Below, piece by piece: positions 9,341 through 10,238 of a stretch of 10,238 nt of DNA; the stretch's first letter is position 1; each line of letters opens with the position of its first letter. The DNA comes from JAZGDL01 sp036477795 (GTDB lineage Bacteria > Planctomycetota > Phycisphaerae > UBA1845). A program made the translations under genes and the position numbers. The stretch lies in assembly GCA_036477795.1 (NCBI GenBank), contig JAZGDL010000163.1:1-10238 (forward strand), given 5' to 3'. The notes beneath the pieces are model-generated. The model ran no database searches and was not told the origin of the DNA. It saw only the letters and a list, made by a program, of their open reading frames with translations.

Positions 9341-9353
9341 GGCTCTTTGGCAA
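9341..9353 (+). promoter_or_regulatory. boxA-like rRNA antitermination site
   Basis: GGCTCTTTGGCAA matches 10 of 13 bases of the E. coli rrn boxA (TGCTCTTTAACAA), including the CTCTTT core. It lies about 55 bases after the -10 box, inside the predicted leader. boxA RNA is bound by NusB/NusE and protects rRNA transcripts from termination. Confidence 0.5.
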
Positions 9354-9470
9354 GTGAATAGGTGTACGCGGAATCGCCGTACGATGCGGCTCCGTTTTGC
9401 TCCCCCTGCCGATCTTTCGGTATCGGGGTGCGGCGGGCAGTTCGTGCGGTGATTTGTGACGTATTGATAG

Positions 9471-9490
9471 ACCTAAGTTCAAACTTGGGT
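9471..9490 (+). other. Hairpin in the 23S leader
   Basis: ACCTAAGTT and AACTTGGGT (9471-9479 and 9482-9490) can pair as a nearly perfect stem with a tight loop, one pair being G-T. TTTGTTCG partly overlaps and follows it. It resembles a weak terminator or a processing stem in the leader; the boxA-like site upstream would help polymerase pass it. Confidence 0.4.
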
Positions 9491-9645
9491 TTGTTCGTGG
9501 CGGCTGCGGTCGGCTTAATAGGTCGTGGCTTGTTGTGGACAAACCAAGAGCGTCAAAAGGTGTGAACGGCTTGACCGCGTTTTGCTGGTCGTGATCGGGG
9601 CGAGGCTGTGTTTCGTTGCGATTCTGGTCAGCTTCTCATTAATGT

Positions 9646-10238
9646 GGTTAAGCTATTAAGGGTGCATGGGGGATGCCTTGGCGTCGAGAGGCGAAGAAGG
9701 ACGTGGTAGGCTGCGATAAGCTCCGGGGAGCGGTCAAACACGCTTTGATCCGGAGATCTCCGAATGGGGAAACCCGGCATCACTGGGCAACCAGATGGTG
9801 TCATTTGCGGATGAATGCATAGTCCGTAAAGGCCAACGTAGGGAACTGAAACATCTCAGTACCTGCAGGAAAGGAAATCAACCGAGACTCCGTAAGTAGC
9901 GGCGAGCGAAAGCGGATATAGCCCAAACCGGGAGGCTTGCTTCCTGGGGTTGCGGGCCCTCGAGGAGTTACAAAGGCATCGCTAGAAGAACGGCTTGGAA
10001 AGGCCGGGCATAGAGGGTGACACCCCCGTATTCGAAAGCGAAAGCCCTCCTATGAGAGGTGTCCCAGAGTAGCACGGAGCTCGTGGAACTCCGTGTGAAT
10101 CAGGGTGGACCACCATCCAAGGCTAAGTACTACTCGACGACCGATAGTGTACAAGTAAGGCGACTGAAAGGTGAAAAGAACCCCTATAAGGGGAGTTAAA
10201 AGTACCTGAAACCATGCACCTACAAGCTGTGGAAGCAC
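9646..10238 (+). rRNA. 23S ribosomal RNA (5' part, runs off the window)
   Basis: The start GGTTAAGC (9646) followed by GGGGGATGCCTTGGCGTCGA and AGAGGCGAAGAAGGACGTGG matches the bacterial 23S 5' end. Further landmarks are GAACTGAAACATCTCAGTAC, GGAAAGGAAATCAACCGAG, GTAGCGGCGAGCGAAAGCGG and GGCTAAGTACTACTCGACGA. AAAGAACCCCTATAAGGGGA and AAAGTACCTGAAACCATG follow before the window ends, about one fifth into the gene. The 5' end is set by analogy to E. coli and may be off by a few bases. It is mapped as free-standing, with no 16S gene upstream on this strand. Confidence 0.97.

Larger units (their letters stand above)
8963..9645. other. Gene-free region upstream of 23S rRNA
   Basis: No credible protein gene, 16S end or spacer tRNA is visible in these 683 bases. 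They hold the three-stem repeat (9158-9222), a promoter (9260-9287), a boxA-like site (9341-9353) and a hairpin (9471-9490). The left edge should also carry the promoter of the leftward ACT gene, which I could not pinpoint. Confidence 0.7.

Noticed and set aside
9471..9490. GTTCAAAC motif resembling a tRNA T-arm upstream of 23S (spacer tRNA)
   Set aside because: The flanking stem does not pair as a T-arm (A-G mismatch) and no acceptor or anticodon arm is present.
10050..10238. Minus-strand ORF at the window end
   Set aside because: It lies entirely within 23S rRNA.

Overview
The window looks like chromosomal DNA of a planctomycete (Planctomycetota), probably environmental or from an assembled genome. 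This rests on gene style, not on a search. It carries large secreted proteins with Cys-rich CDDGNT repeats, FG-GAP repeats and dockerin-like ends, GC-rich codons, many small inverted repeats, and a 23S rRNA gene with no 16S gene or spacer tRNA upstream. Unlinked 16S and 23S genes are a known trait of many planctomycetes.

Layout: (1) 1-2664 (+), the 3' part of a large secreted protein with nine Cys-rich repeats followed by a TolB/WD40-like propeller. (2) 2790-2873 (-), tRNA-Leu(UAA). (3) 2952-3067, a small element with terminal inverted repeats (MITE-like). (4) 3093-3947 (-), an HDOD-domain signalling protein. (5) 3948-4548, a poorly resolved intergenic stretch with a hairpin repeat and one doubtful small membrane or lipoprotein ORF on the minus strand. 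(6) 4549-7152 (+), a secreted FG-GAP/UnbV-ASPIC protein with a dockerin-like, Cys-rich end. (7) 7240-7266, a strong terminator hairpin. (8) 7350-7700 (-), a small secreted 14-cysteine protein ending in a knottin-like pattern. (9) 8531-8962 and 7899-8525 (-), a two-gene operon: a double-ACT protein followed 5 bases later by a YbhB/PEBP-like lipoprotein. (10) 8963-9645, a gene-free leader with a three-stem repeat, a sigma70-type promoter and a boxA-like antitermination site. (11) 9646 to the end, the 5' part of 23S rRNA.

The genes do not form one pathway. Three encode exported, disulfide-rich or Ca-binding-type proteins, so surface or extracellular proteins dominate. The rest are housekeeping RNAs and small regulatory or binding proteins. 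I found no CRISPR array, transposase, phage gene, toxin-antitoxin pair or defence system. The most interesting items are the self-contained 23S transcription unit, the covarying hairpin in its 23S rRNA, the knottin-like protein and the MITE-like element.
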